Origin: Planctomycetota bacterium
GTDB taxonomy: Bacteria; Planctomycetota; Phycisphaerae; Phycisphaerales; Phycisphaeraceae
Assembly (NCBI GenBank): GCA_026386955.1
Contig: JAPLMQ010000312.1
Location: 48,405 to 112,404, forward strand
DNA length: 64,000 nt
Direction: 5' to 3'
The notes under the pieces are model-generated. The model saw nothing but the letters and a program-made list of their open reading frames with translations, was not told the DNA's origin and made no database searches. Positions 36,922 through 45,708 of this stretch are shown here, in pieces. The number at the start of each line of letters is the position of its first letter. Position 1 is the first letter of the stretch. The translations under genes were made by a program, and so were the position numbers.

Positions 36922-38523
36922 TCATGCGGGTTGAGCCGCCGCCTTCTTGCGTTCGTTGGGCATCCACGTGCTCACCACGCCCTGCAGGACCACCATCACC
37001 ACCATCGCGACGAAGACCCACAGCAGCGAGGAGGCGATGGCATGCTGCAGCTCGGAGAGCGTGTCGGGCGAGAGGGTGTGGTGCAGCGCGGGGTTGAGGG
37101 CGGAGTCGGCGGGGATGCCCTCGGCCCGGAGGCGGGCGAGCTCCGGGCGCATGAGCAGGTTGAAGAGCGCCCCGAGGAAGCCCACGCCCATCGCGCCGCC
37201 CATCGTCCGGCAGAAGGTCACCCCGCCGGTGACACTCCCGCGCTGCTGCCAGGGCACGGCCTCCTGGGCCCCGAGCAGGTAGGCGAGCGAGGCCGGGCCC
37301 ATGCCCATGCCCGCGACCGCCAGCACGACGACGAAGCCGATGTGGGGCGCGTCGTAGACCGCGCAGAGGAGCATGCCGCCGAACCCGAGGATGAGGAAGC
37401 CCGCCCCGAGCATGGCGGTCTTGCGGAAGCCCCAGCGGACCACGAGGCTCGCGCCGAGCACGCCGCTGATCGCCCAGGTGAGGACGATGGGGGTGACGAC
37501 GCCCGCGGCCTCGCCCGGGCCGCCGCCGCGACCGCCCTGGACGTAGAGCGGGACGTAGGTGTCGACGCAGAGGTGGGCGGCGCCGAGGAGGAAATTGCCC
37601 GCCATCGCCGGCCCGATCGCGCGCTGGAAAAGCAGCGAGGGCGGGAGGATCGGGTTGGCGGTGCGCCCCTCGTGGAAGGTGAAGTAGGCGAGCAGCACGA
37701 GCGAGATGATTCCCAGCGCGACGGCATTGTCCTGAGCCCAACCGGGCGTGCCCAGGCCCGAGGCGAAGAGCAAGAGGGCCATGCACCCGCCGGCGAGCAG
37801 GGCGGCCCCGGGGAGGTCGAGGGAAGCCGCGTGGGGCCTCTCGCGCTCGCGGTATTTCCAGAGGAGCATGGCCAGCCCGAGCAGCCCGACGGGGAGATTG
37901 ATGAAGAAGATCGACCGCCAACCGAGGGTGTGGACGAGCGTCGCGCCGATGGCAGGCCCGGCCAACCCGGCGGCGCCCCAGACGGCGCTGAAGAGGGCCT
38001 GGATCTTCGCCCGCTCCTCGAGCGTGAAGATGTCGGCCAGGATGGTCAGGACGACGGGCATGATCCCGCCCGCGGCCAGCCCCTGCAGCCCGCGGTAGAC
38101 GATCAGCTCGATCATCGTGTGGGCCGAGCCGGCGAGGGTGGAGCTGAGGCAGAAGAGGACGATCGCCGCGAGGAGGACGCGCTTGCGTCCCAGCACGTCG
38201 GCGAGCCGGCCGTAGAGCGGCATGGTGACGGTGCAGGCCAGCAGGTAGATCGACGCGACCCAGGAGTAATGCTCGAAGCCCTTGAGATCGCTGATGATGG
38301 TCGGCATGGCCGTGCTGGTGATGGTCATCTCCATCGAGGAGAGGACCATGATGAGCATCAGCGCGGCGGTGACGTAGCGGCGGTCGCGCAGCTCGGCAGG
38401 GGTGCGGAGGATGGTCGCCGAGGCGGGAGGCGTGGACGTATGAGGAGCGTCGGCCGGGGCCGGCGCGGCGTCGGGGGCGGGCTCGGCGGTGGATGGTGCG
38501 GCTGGGTCGCGCGGGGCGGTCAT
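36922..38523 (-). CDS. DHA2-family (EmrB/QacA-like) MFS drug exporter
   Basis: 533 residues from ATG 38523 (MTAPRDPAAPS). An N-terminal Pro/Ala-rich cytoplasmic tail of about 50 residues precedes 14 predicted transmembrane helices. MFS motif A is GRLADVLGRKRVL after helix 2, and the DHA2 signature LGWRSIFFINLPVGLLG is after helix 6. The family exports lipophilic drugs and dyes by proton antiport. No periplasmic adaptor gene (emrA) or TetR-type regulator is adjacent. The upstream divergent region with moeA carries a pair of P1 repeats. Confidence 0.9.
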   Translation of the reverse strand: MTAPRDPAAPSTAEPAPDAAPAPADAPHTSTPPASATILRTPAELRDRRYVTAALMLIMVLSSMEMTITSTAMPTIISDLKGFEHYSWVASIYLLACTVTMPLYGRLADVLGRKRVLLAAIVLFCLSSTLAGSAHTMIELIVYRGLQGLAAGGIMPVVLTILADIFTLEERAKIQALFSAVWGAAGLAGPAIGATLVHTLGWRSIFFINLPVGLLGLAMLLWKYRERERPHAASLDLPGAALLAGGCMALLLFASGLGTPGWAQDNAVALGIISLVLLAYFTFHEGRTANPILPPSLLFQRAIGPAMAGNFLLGAAHLCVDTYVPLYVQGGRGGGPGEAAGVVTPIVLTWAISGVLGASLVVRWGFRKTAMLGAGFLILGFGGMLLCAVYDAPHIGFVVVLAVAGMGMGPASLAYLLGAQEAVPWQQRGSVTGGVTFCRTMGGAMGVGFLGALFNLLMRPELARLRAEGIPADSALNPALHHTLSPDTLSELQHAIASSLLWVFVAMVVMVVLQGVVSTWMPNERKKAAAQPA

Positions 38524-38581
38524 GGTCCTGCGTGCTCGGGCGGGGCGGAAGATTGTACGCGCGATGGGGCGTTGCGTTCGC

Positions 38582-38740
38582 CCAAGCCCAGGGATCGCGA
38601 CGGTGCGCCGTCGTGTTCCGTGGGGTTCCTTGGATGTCGCAAAGGCGCGAGACTTCATCTTGAACGGCTGAGCAGGGCTGGATCCCATGCGAGTCCGACC
38701 CCACCGAACCCGACGGGGTACCGTCGGGATCAGTGGCTTG
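38582..38740. repeat. Palindromic repeat family P1, inverted pair
   Basis: Two P1 units head to head: 38582-38626 (CCCAGGGA, T-T, CGCGACGG, TGCG loop, CCGTCGTG, TCCGTGGG) and, inverted, 38697-38740. They are 70 bp apart. An equivalent pair at 59743-59895 has a 69-bp spacer. Both pairs lie between divergent genes. The T-T mismatch between outer and inner stems is kept in both units. Confidence 0.8.
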
Positions 38741-38827
38741 CAATCTCGAATGGCCCAGAGGGGTCATGACCCTTGGCGTTGAGTGTCCGTTGGTCCGGAT
38801 CGTTTCCAGGACACTGGACCGTGCAAG

Positions 38828-38856
38828 CCGTCGCTTGCGCGTCCGGCTAACCCAGA
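38828..38856. repeat. Half-copy of palindromic repeat family P4
   Basis: 29 nt that match the right arm of the element at 50903-51074 with one mismatch (CCGTCGCTTGCGCGTCCGG here). No complementary left arm was seen in the preceding 300 bp. Confidence 0.7.
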
Positions 38857-38907
38857 AGGTCCCCCACCTCCATCGACAACTCTCCCCGTCCCTCTGACAA
38901 TGGCCGC

Positions 38908-40173
38908 ATGACCCGTGCCGATCCACCTCCTTCGCTCGCGTATGACCAGGCCCTCGCGCTGTTGATCGGCCGGACGCCCGCGCTCGAGCCTGAGACGGTC
39001 GGGCTCGCGGACGCGTTGGGGCGCGTGCTGCGCGAGGACGTGCTGGCCGACCGCGACCAGCCGCCGTTCGACCGCTCGGCGATGGACGGCTACGCCGTGC
39101 GCGCAGGTGACGTGCGCCCCGGCTCGGCGCTGCCGATCGTCGGTGTCGCACCTGCGGGCGGCGCGGAAATCGCCTCGCCCCTCGCGCCGGGGGCCACCGT
39201 CGCCATCGCCACCGGCGCGCCGCTGCCACCCGGGGCCGACGCGGTCATCCCCGTCGAGAGGTCCCGGATCGACAAGGCTGCAGCGCCCGCGCGGGTGAGT
39301 TTCGACGTGGCGGCCATCAAGCCGGGTGACGCCGTCCACCGCCAGGCCAGTGACGCCGCGAAGGGTCAGCGGCTGCTCGTCGCGGGGACGCGCCTCGCCC
39401 CGCAGCACCTGGGCCTCGCCGCGGCCGTGGGGGCGACGACCCTGCGGGTCACGCGTTTGCCCCGCGTCGTCGTCCTCAGCACCGGCGACGAGGTGCGCCC
39501 GCCCGAGACGGCCACGGGCGACCTGACACCTTCGCAGATCCGCAACTCCAACGCACCGATGGTGCTCGCCCTGCTCCGCGCCCTGGGATGCCCCGCCGTC
39601 GAGCATCGGCATGTGATGGACGACCCCGAGGCCACGCTCTGCGCCGCCCGCGAGGCGCTCTCGCGGGCGAACCTGGTCGTGACCACCGGAGGCGTGAGCG
39701 TCGGCGAGCGCGACTATCTCCCCTCCGCCTGGCGGCACCTGGGGCTCGAGACGATCTTCCACGGCGTGAACATCCAGCCGGGCAAGCCCGCGTTCGCCGC
39801 CCGCCCGGCGGAGGCCGATGACCCGCGGCTGGTGCTGGGCCTCCCGGGCAATCCCGTGAGCGTGCTTTGCTGCGCCCACCTCTATCTCTGGCCCGCACTG
39901 CGGAAGATGACGGGGCAAGTGATGTCGGGCGATGTGTCCGTGCTTCCCTGGAGGCGGGTCATGCTGGCGAACGAGGCGTCGCCCTCGCCCAAGCGCGAGG
40001 TCTTCCGCGCCGCCCGGCTCACGCCCGAGGGCGCAGCAGAGGTGCTCCCATGGCACGGCTCGGGCGACCTCGCCCACACCGCCGCCGCGGAGGGCTGGGT
40101 GCGCCTGCCGCTGCAGAAGGAGCCGGTGCCCGCGGGGACGGGCGTGGCGTTCCTGCCGATGATCGGGGCGTGA
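38908..40173 (+). CDS. moeA: Molybdopterin molybdenumtransferase
   Basis: 421 residues. MoeA pattern throughout: DALGRVLREDVLADRDQPPFDRSAMDGYAVRAGD, then GATVAIATGAPLPPGADAVI, LSTGDEVRPP, ILR-type NSNAPMVLALL, TTGGVSVGERDY, GVNIQPGKPAFA, and LGLPGNPVSVLCC. The protein inserts molybdate into adenylylated molybdopterin. The IRNSN block and the C-terminal beta domain are complete. No other moa/moe gene is in the window. It is 84 nt upstream of the ketosynthase-like pair on the same strand. Confidence 0.93.
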   Translation: MTRADPPPSLAYDQALALLIGRTPALEPETVGLADALGRVLREDVLADRDQPPFDRSAMDGYAVRAGDVRPGSALPIVGVAPAGGAEIASPLAPGATVAIATGAPLPPGADAVIPVERSRIDKAAAPARVSFDVAAIKPGDAVHRQASDAAKGQRLLVAGTRLAPQHLGLAAAVGATTLRVTRLPRVVVLSTGDEVRPPETATGDLTPSQIRNSNAPMVLALLRALGCPAVEHRHVMDDPEATLCAAREALSRANLVVTTGGVSVGERDYLPSAWRHLGLETIFHGVNIQPGKPAFAARPAEADDPRLVLGLPGNPVSVLCCAHLYLWPALRKMTGQVMSGDVSVLPWRRVMLANEASPSPKREVFRAARLTPEGAAEVLPWHGSGDLAHTAAAEGWVRLPLQKEPVPAGTGVAFLPMIGA

Positions 40174-40257
40174 CCGGCGGGCCGATCTCTCTGGCCCGTC
40201 TCCGGCCGCGAGCGTACACTGTCCCGTCCGTCGCGAGGCGGCGGGCAAGGATGTGCG

Positions 40258-41610
40258 ATGCAAATGTCCAGACGCGTTCTCATCACCGGATTGGGGCCCA
40301 TCACCGGGCTGGGCGCGGGCATCGAGCCCACTTGGCAGCGGGTGCTCGCCAACGCGACCGCCATCGGGCCGATCACCTCGTTCGACCCCGCGGGCTTCCC
40401 CTGCCGGATCGCCGCGGAGGTGCGCGACTTCAAGGTCAGCAACCACGTCCCCAAGAGCCACCGCAAGTCCGTGAAGGTCATGGCCCGCGACACTGAGCTC
40501 GCCGTCGCCGCCGCCGACATGGCCTCGCGCGACGCCAAGCTCCACACTCGGGGCAACGTCGTCGAAGCCCCTGCCGCGTCTCCCGGCTCCCCCGCCGCCG
40601 AGCCCAAGCTCTCCTACGCCCCCTCGCGCGTCGGCGCCCACATCGGCGCGGGCCTGATCGCCGCGGAGCTCAACGAGCTGACCGACGCACTCTCGCACGC
40701 CCGCGACGCCAACGGGAATTTCGACATCCACAAGTGGGGCTCCGAGGGCATGCCCCAGCTCACGCCGCTTTGGCTACTCAAGTACCTGCCCAACATGCTC
40801 GCCTGCCACGTGACGATCATCCACGACGCCCAGGGCCCGTCGAACACCATCACCTGCGGCGAGGCCTCAGGCGCGCTGTCGATCGGCGAGTCGATGCGCG
40901 TCATCCAGCGCGGCGCGGCCGACGCCTGCTTCTGCGGCGGGGCCGAGAGCAAGCTCAACCCCATGGCCTTCCTCCGCCAAGGGCTCACTGGCCGTCTCAA
41001 CACCGTCGACAACGACCGCCCCGCGCAGGCCGTGCGCCCCTACGCCGCCGACGCGGCAGGGACGGTCATCGGCGAGGGCGGCGCGATCGTGGTGATCGAG
41101 GACGCCGAGACCTTCCGCGCCCGCGCCGCAGCCGCGGCTTCCGGGGGCGAAAATGACGTTCCCCGCGCCTACGCGACGCTGCTGGGCTTCGGCGCTTCGC
41201 AGACGATCAACCCCGCCACGCGGAACCTCCAGCCCGATGCCGAGGGGCGCGGGCTGGCCCTGGCGATCCGGGCCGCACTGCGCGAGGCGGCGATCGACCC
41301 CTCGCACATCGACCTGATCGTGCCGGTGGGCCTGGGCGTGCCGGAGTATGACCGCGCGGAGTTGGCCGCGATCGTCCGTGCCTTGGGCCCCAAGGCGCTC
41401 GACATCCCGCGCGTCTCGGTCAAGCCGCTCGCGGGCAACTGCGGAGCCGGCGCGGGCAGCCTCGACTTCTGCGTCGCCGCCAAGGCCGTCGCCGAGCAGA
41501 CGCTGCCGGTCCCAGGCGGGAAGCCCGCGAAGATCCGGGCCGCCCTGGTCCTCAGCACCAGCCTCGGCGGGCAGAACGCCGCCCTGGTCCTCGGCCCCGC
41601 TCCGGGCTGA
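40258..41610 (+). CDS. Ketosynthase homologue lacking the catalytic triad (chain-length-factor-like)
   Basis: 450 residues. Thiolase fold of the KAS II type (RRVLITGLGPITGLG; GALSIGESMRVIQRGAADACFCGGAES; VIGEGGAIVVIED). Aligned with FabF, all three catalytic residues are missing: the Cys position is E202 (TITCGEASG, with C200 two residues earlier), the first His is V356 (VPVGLGVPEYD instead of NAHGTGT) and the second His is N393 (PLAGNCGAGAG instead of SMTGHLLGAAG). Chain-length factors of type II polyketide synthases likewise lack the Cys and pair with an active ketosynthase. The next gene, 65 nt on, is an intact ketosynthase. An insertion near 95-120 is Pro/Ala-rich. Confidence 0.85.
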   Translation: MQMSRRVLITGLGPITGLGAGIEPTWQRVLANATAIGPITSFDPAGFPCRIAAEVRDFKVSNHVPKSHRKSVKVMARDTELAVAAADMASRDAKLHTRGNVVEAPAASPGSPAAEPKLSYAPSRVGAHIGAGLIAAELNELTDALSHARDANGNFDIHKWGSEGMPQLTPLWLLKYLPNMLACHVTIIHDAQGPSNTITCGEASGALSIGESMRVIQRGAADACFCGGAESKLNPMAFLRQGLTGRLNTVDNDRPAQAVRPYAADAAGTVIGEGGAIVVIEDAETFRARAAAAASGGENDVPRAYATLLGFGASQTINPATRNLQPDAEGRGLALAIRAALREAAIDPSHIDLIVPVGLGVPEYDRAELAAIVRALGPKALDIPRVSVKPLAGNCGAGAGSLDFCVAAKAVAEQTLPVPGGKPAKIRAALVLSTSLGGQNAALVLGPAPG

Positions 41611-41675
41611 TGCCGACCTGATTCTGTTTCCTCACGCGAGACGCACGCCCAAGACTCCCGCAGGACCCACGCACC

Positions 41676-42983
41676 ATGCCTCATCCCGTTCCCCATCGTG
41701 TGGTCATCACCGGCATCGGCTGGGTCACGCCCCTGGGCCACGACATCGAGTCGGTCTGGGCTCGCCTGCTCCGCGGCGAGAGCGGCATCGGCCCGACTTC
41801 GCGGTTCGACGCCTCCACCTTCCCCACGCGCTTCGCCGCCCAGGTGAAGGGTGACTACGACTACCGCCGGTTCGTCACCCGCCCCGAGCTGCACGAGGGC
41901 GTCGGGCTCAACAGCGGCTTCGCGCTGGGCGCCGCCTCGCAGGCGTGGAAGGCGGCAGGCCTCGACAAGTTCGCCGGGCTCGACCATGAGCGCCTGGGCA
42001 TCTACCTCGGCTCGGGCGAGGGCTCGCTCGACTTCGAGAACTACGTCGCGGCCAACCTCGCGGGGTGGGACAACGAGAAACGGCAGCTCGACGCGGTCCG
42101 CTGGGCCGCGGCGGCGCTGGGGAGGATGGACGCCGTCCGCGAGGTCGAGCAGGAGCCCAACATGCCCCTGACGCACCTGGCGCTGGAGTTCGGCGCGCAG
42201 GGCCCGGCCTACAACTGCCTCACCGCCTGCGCCGCCAGCACGCAGGCGATCGGCGAGGCGACGCACGTCCTCCGCCGGGGCGACGCCGACGTGATGCTCA
42301 CCGGCGGGGCCCACACGATGATCCACCCCTTCGGCGTGACGGGCTTCAACCGGCTCACCGCGCTCTCGACCCGCAACGACACCTGCCTCACCGCCAGCCG
42401 CCCCTTCAGCGTCGACCGTGACGGCTTCGTGCTGGGGGAGGGTGCGGGCATGATCGTCCTCGAGACGCTCGAGCACGCGACGAAGCGCGGCGCGACGGTC
42501 CTCGCCGAGGTCGTCGGCTACGGCTCGAGCGCCGACGCCTACCGCATCACCGACATCCAGCCCGAGGGGCGCGGAGCCATCGCCTCGATGCGCCAGGCCC
42601 TCGACAGCGCCGGGCTCAAGCCCGAGGACATCCACTACATCTCCGCCCACGGCACGGGCACGAAGGAGAACGACTCCATCGAGACGCTCGGCGTGAAGGC
42701 CGTCTTCGGCGCCCACGCCAAGAGCGTGCCGATGAGCTCGGTGAAGAGCATGTTCGGCCACCTGATCGCTGCCGCGGGCGCGGTGGAGCTGATCACCTGC
42801 GTGCTGGCGATCCGCGACGGGAAGATGCCCCCGACGATCAACCTCCGCCAGCCCGACCCGCGCTGCGACCTGGACTACGTCCCCAACGCCGCCCGCTCAG
42901 GGAAGGTCGACGTCTGCCTGTCGAACAGCTTCGGCTTCGGCGGGCAGAACGACACGCTGATCATCCGGCGGTTCCAGGGCTGA
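41676..42983 (+). CDS. Beta-ketoacyl-ACP synthase II-type ketosynthase
   Basis: 435 residues. Complete catalytic triad: C185 in CLTACAASTQAIG, H325 in ISAHGTGTKENDS, H362 in KSMFGHLIAAAG. The N terminus (RVVITGIGWVTPLG) and LGEGAGMIVLETLEHA are standard. It condenses malonyl-ACP with an acyl-ACP. Because the preceding gene encodes a triad-less partner, I infer a KS/CLF-type heterodimer rather than ordinary fatty-acid FabF. No acyl carrier protein, ketoreductase, cyclase or malonyltransferase gene is adjacent, so partners would be supplied from elsewhere. Confidence 0.92.
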   Translation: MPHPVPHRVVITGIGWVTPLGHDIESVWARLLRGESGIGPTSRFDASTFPTRFAAQVKGDYDYRRFVTRPELHEGVGLNSGFALGAASQAWKAAGLDKFAGLDHERLGIYLGSGEGSLDFENYVAANLAGWDNEKRQLDAVRWAAAALGRMDAVREVEQEPNMPLTHLALEFGAQGPAYNCLTACAASTQAIGEATHVLRRGDADVMLTGGAHTMIHPFGVTGFNRLTALSTRNDTCLTASRPFSVDRDGFVLGEGAGMIVLETLEHATKRGATVLAEVVGYGSSADAYRITDIQPEGRGAIASMRQALDSAGLKPEDIHYISAHGTGTKENDSIETLGVKAVFGAHAKSVPMSSVKSMFGHLIAAAGAVELITCVLAIRDGKMPPTINLRQPDPRCDLDYVPNAARSGKVDVCLSNSFGFGGQNDTLIIRRFQG

Positions 42984-43006
42984 GGCGATTCAGGCCGCTC
43001 GGGGCC

Positions 43007-44119
43007 TCAATGCTCCAGCACGCTCGCCAAGGCGTCGGCGTGGGCCTGCAGCCAGCGGACCTTCCGCTCGACCATCAGCAGGAAGCCGATGCCCTCCATC
43101 CGCGCGAACGAGCCCGTCGCGGCGATGGGGATCACGCTCTCGGCGATCAGCGCCTCGATCATCAGGTGCGGGATGATCCGCAGCTCGGCGCGCGACAGCA
43201 CGCAGTTGGGCACCGCGTCGTACCCGCGCAGGAAGCGCTTGAATCGCGACTCGTCGATGTAGTCGGGCCACTGGGCGGGGTCGTCGCCCCCGCCGATGAT
43301 CGAGAACTGCAGGGCCCCGTTGGCGATGTCGATCACGCGCTGCTGGATGCGGGCCGCGTCGTAGTCGATCACCGCCACCACGCGTGTCCCGCGGAAGAGC
43401 ATGTTGCCCGGGTGCCAGTCGCTGTGGACGATCTGCATCGGCCAGTCCGAGAGCCCCATCTCGTTGACCTTCATCGCGGCTGCGTTGTAGCTCGAGTGGA
43501 GGAACTGCACGACCTCGCCGACCTTGCCCGCCTGCTCGACGCTCTTGGGCTCGACCTTCGCGAGCGTCGCGGGGATCGCCTCCATCGACGCCGCGACCGA
43601 GCGGGCGGCGTGGTAGCTGCCCTGGGGCGGCTCGTACTCGGGCTGGTACTCCGCGAGCAGCTTGTGGAACAGCGCGAGGCTCTTGCCCGCGTCGGCGGTC
43701 GCCTCCAGCGAGTTGTCGTAGCTCGTGCCCTTGATGAACTCGAAGAGCTCGTAGATCGCGCCCTTCCACTGCAGCATCGAGTTGTTGTCCTTGCGCGTCC
43801 CGATCAGGTGCGGCAAGGGGAACTGGCGCGAGGCGAGGTAGAGCTGCAGGGCGTGGCAGAAGGCGACCTTGAACGGGTCGTCCTTGCCCTTGGCGCGGCG
43901 CTTGAGCAGGTAGAGGCCCGACTCGGCCCGGATGATCAGCTTCGGCGCCCGGCGCGACCCGCGCGGGAACTCCTGGATCGCCTCGATCGCCCCCACGTCG
44001 AAGTGGCTCATCACGATCGCCAGCTCGAACGCGTCGAAGCGGTCGCGGTCCCGGCCGCCGCTCGAGCCCGAGGAGACGCCTCCGGGCTGGCTCTGAGGAT
44101 GGGAGGGGAATTGGGTCAT
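43007..44119 (-). CDS. APH-fold phosphotransferase family protein
   Basis: 370 residues from ATG 44119 (MTQFPSHPQSQ). A Ser/Gly-rich N-terminal tail is followed by an aminoglycoside/homoserine kinase-like fold: LIIRAESGLYLLKRRAKGK (ATP-binding lysines), YELFEFIKGTSY hinge, catalytic loop MQIVHSDWHPGNMLF with the Brenner-type HxDxxxxN pattern, and metal-binding VIDYDAARI. Substrate unknown; relatives phosphorylate small alcohols, choline or homoserine. The planctomycete context gives no hint of antibiotic resistance. Convergent with the ketosynthase gene. Confidence 0.8.
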   Translation of the reverse strand: MTQFPSHPQSQPGGVSSGSSGGRDRDRFDAFELAIVMSHFDVGAIEAIQEFPRGSRRAPKLIIRAESGLYLLKRRAKGKDDPFKVAFCHALQLYLASRQFPLPHLIGTRKDNNSMLQWKGAIYELFEFIKGTSYDNSLEATADAGKSLALFHKLLAEYQPEYEPPQGSYHAARSVAASMEAIPATLAKVEPKSVEQAGKVGEVVQFLHSSYNAAAMKVNEMGLSDWPMQIVHSDWHPGNMLFRGTRVVAVIDYDAARIQQRVIDIANGALQFSIIGGGDDPAQWPDYIDESRFKRFLRGYDAVPNCVLSRAELRIIPHLMIEALIAESVIPIAATGSFARMEGIGFLLMVERKVRWLQAHADALASVLEH

Positions 44120-44267
44120 GGCGGGCCGACGATTCCCTGCCGCGGTGGGAGACGTGCTTGTCTGGCGTGTCGTGGTCTGCATGACGGGCCATCTTGGGCC
44201 CCGCCTGCGAGCGCGGCGTCAGGAAGGGATGCACGCCGCGCTAACCCGACACGAACTCACTCAAGTC

Positions 44268-45185
44268 TCATTCGACATTCTGGACCTGCTCCTTGATCCG
44301 ATCGATCGCACCCTTGACCTCGACGATCGCCCGGCTGATGGTCGCGTCGTTCGACTTGCTCGCGATGGTGTTGGCCTCGCGGAGCAGCTCCTGGGCGAGG
44401 AAGTCGAGCGTGCGACCCGCCGACTCGTTCGCCTTGGCCTGCATGATCTGCTCGTACTGCTCGAGATGCCCGCCCAGCCGCGTGATCTCCTCGGAGATAT
44501 CGGACCGCTCGGCGAAGATGGCGATCTCGCGGATCAGGTCGCGCTCGTCGAGCTTGAACTCCGCGCGGGCGAGCAGTTCGTCGATGCGGGTGCGCAGGCG
44601 GGTGTGGTATTCCTCAATGACCTGCGGGGCCCGTTTCCGGATGATCTCCAGCCGGTCGAGGATGAACCGCCGCTGGACGCCCAGGTCCTGGGTGATGAAC
44701 TGCCCCTCGGAGGCCCGCATCGCCTCGAGCTTGGCGCAGGCCTGCTCGACGAGCTTGGTCACCGCGGGGCGGGCCCGCAGCATCAGGTCCTGCCCCTGGG
44801 GCTGGAGGACGCCGGGCATCGCGAGCAGGGCGGTGAGGTCGATGTTGACCCCGCCTCCGCCGCCGTCGCCACCGCCGCCATGGTTTTTGCCGAGCTTGCT
44901 CTTGATGGTCTCGAGGTGGTCGAGGTAGGCCAGGAGGGCGACCTCGTTGACCTTGTGGGTCGCGGCGGCGTCGCTGGCGCGGAGGCGGACGGTGAGCGTG
45001 ATCGATCCGCGGTTGAGGCGGTGGCGGAGCTGGGTCTCGAGCTCCGCCTCGAGCCCGGCGATCTCGTCGGGAAGCCGGATCGCGGCCTTGAAGTAGCGGT
45101 TGTTGAGGCTGCGCAGCTCCACGGCGTAGTTGACGCCGTCAACTTGCTCCGACGCCTCGCCGAACCCCGTCATCGATCGGATCAA
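44268..45185 (-). CDS. YicC family endoribonuclease
   Basis: 305 residues, starting at TTG 45185 so as to give the conserved MIRSMTGFGEA; the TTG overlaps the secG stop (TTGA) and GGAG lies 9-12 nt upstream. Conserved C-terminal block (DUF1732): ISEEITRLGGHLEQYEQIM, RTLDFLAQELLREANTIASKSND. YicC proteins are RNases that, in E. coli, act on small RNAs. A Gly-rich insertion (about 105-118) is present. Third gene of tpiA-secG-yicC. Confidence 0.9.
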   Translation of the reverse strand: MIRSMTGFGEASEQVDGVNYAVELRSLNNRYFKAAIRLPDEIAGLEAELETQLRHRLNRGSITLTVRLRASDAAATHKVNEVALLAYLDHLETIKSKLGKNHGGGGDGGGGGVNIDLTALLAMPGVLQPQGQDLMLRARPAVTKLVEQACAKLEAMRASEGQFITQDLGVQRRFILDRLEIIRKRAPQVIEEYHTRLRTRIDELLARAEFKLDERDLIREIAIFAERSDISEEITRLGGHLEQYEQIMQAKANESAGRTLDFLAQELLREANTIASKSNDATISRAIVEVKGAIDRIKEQVQNVE

Positions 45186-45619
45186 GGCTTGGGCTCCGTC
45201 GAGCCGGCGGTGGTGGGCGCGGCAGGGGTTGCGGGTGCGGCCGGGGTTGCCGGAACTTCCGCCTTGGGCGCGGGTGGCGGCGTGGCGGGCGTCTCGCCCT
45301 TGGCCGGCTCGGCGGGGAGGACCGCCGGAGTCGGGGGGAGGTTTTCCTTTGGCCGTGTCGCGATGCTCAGCCCCACCGAGAGGGTCACGAAGGTGCCGAA
45401 GAGGATGATGGTCGCCCAGGTCAGCACGTCGCCGGTCTTGGCGCCGAAGGCCGCCTGCGCGCTTCCGCCCGCCCCGCCGAAGGCGCCGCTGAGGCCGCCG
45501 CCGCGCGGGCGCTGGATGAGGATGATGAGCATCATCAGCACGCAGACGATCACGAAGAAGACCGAGAAGAGGCCGACCATCCAGCCGGCGAGGACGGGAA
45601 CCATAGGGAGAAGGACCAT
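45182..45619 (-). CDS. secG: Preprotein translocase subunit SecG
   Basis: 145 residues; ATG at 45619 with AAGGAC-region sequence downstream and GTCC upstream, no clear ribosome site. Two membrane helices (WMVGLFSVFFVIVCVLMMLIILI; LTWATIILFGTFVTLSVGLSI) flank the SecG loop RPRGGGLSGAFGG. The C-terminal tail of about 55 residues is Pro/Ala-rich (PATPAAPATPAAPTT), longer than usual. SecG assists SecYEG in protein export. Linkage to tpiA is widespread in bacteria. Confidence 0.92.
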   Translation of the reverse strand: MVLLPMVPVLAGWMVGLFSVFFVIVCVLMMLIILIQRPRGGGLSGAFGGAGGSAQAAFGAKTGDVLTWATIILFGTFVTLSVGLSIATRPKENLPPTPAVLPAEPAKGETPATPPPAPKAEVPATPAAPATPAAPTTAGSTEPKP

Positions 45620-45708
45620 GCGTCTGCTTTCGTGGGACGAGGACTTCGGGTGCGTCGATCAGGGCAATTCAGGAACCGGCTCAGGAGTCGAAAAAAAGCC
45701 GGACGATT

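Noticed and set aside
40258..44119. A full type II polyketide gene cluster
   Set aside because: No acyl carrier protein, ketoreductase, cyclase or transporter is linked; flanking genes are moeA and an unrelated kinase. Only the KS pair is supported.
43007..44119. Aminoglycoside resistance gene
   Set aside because: It shares only the general APH kinase fold; the chromosomal setting and absence of mobile DNA give no support for resistance.
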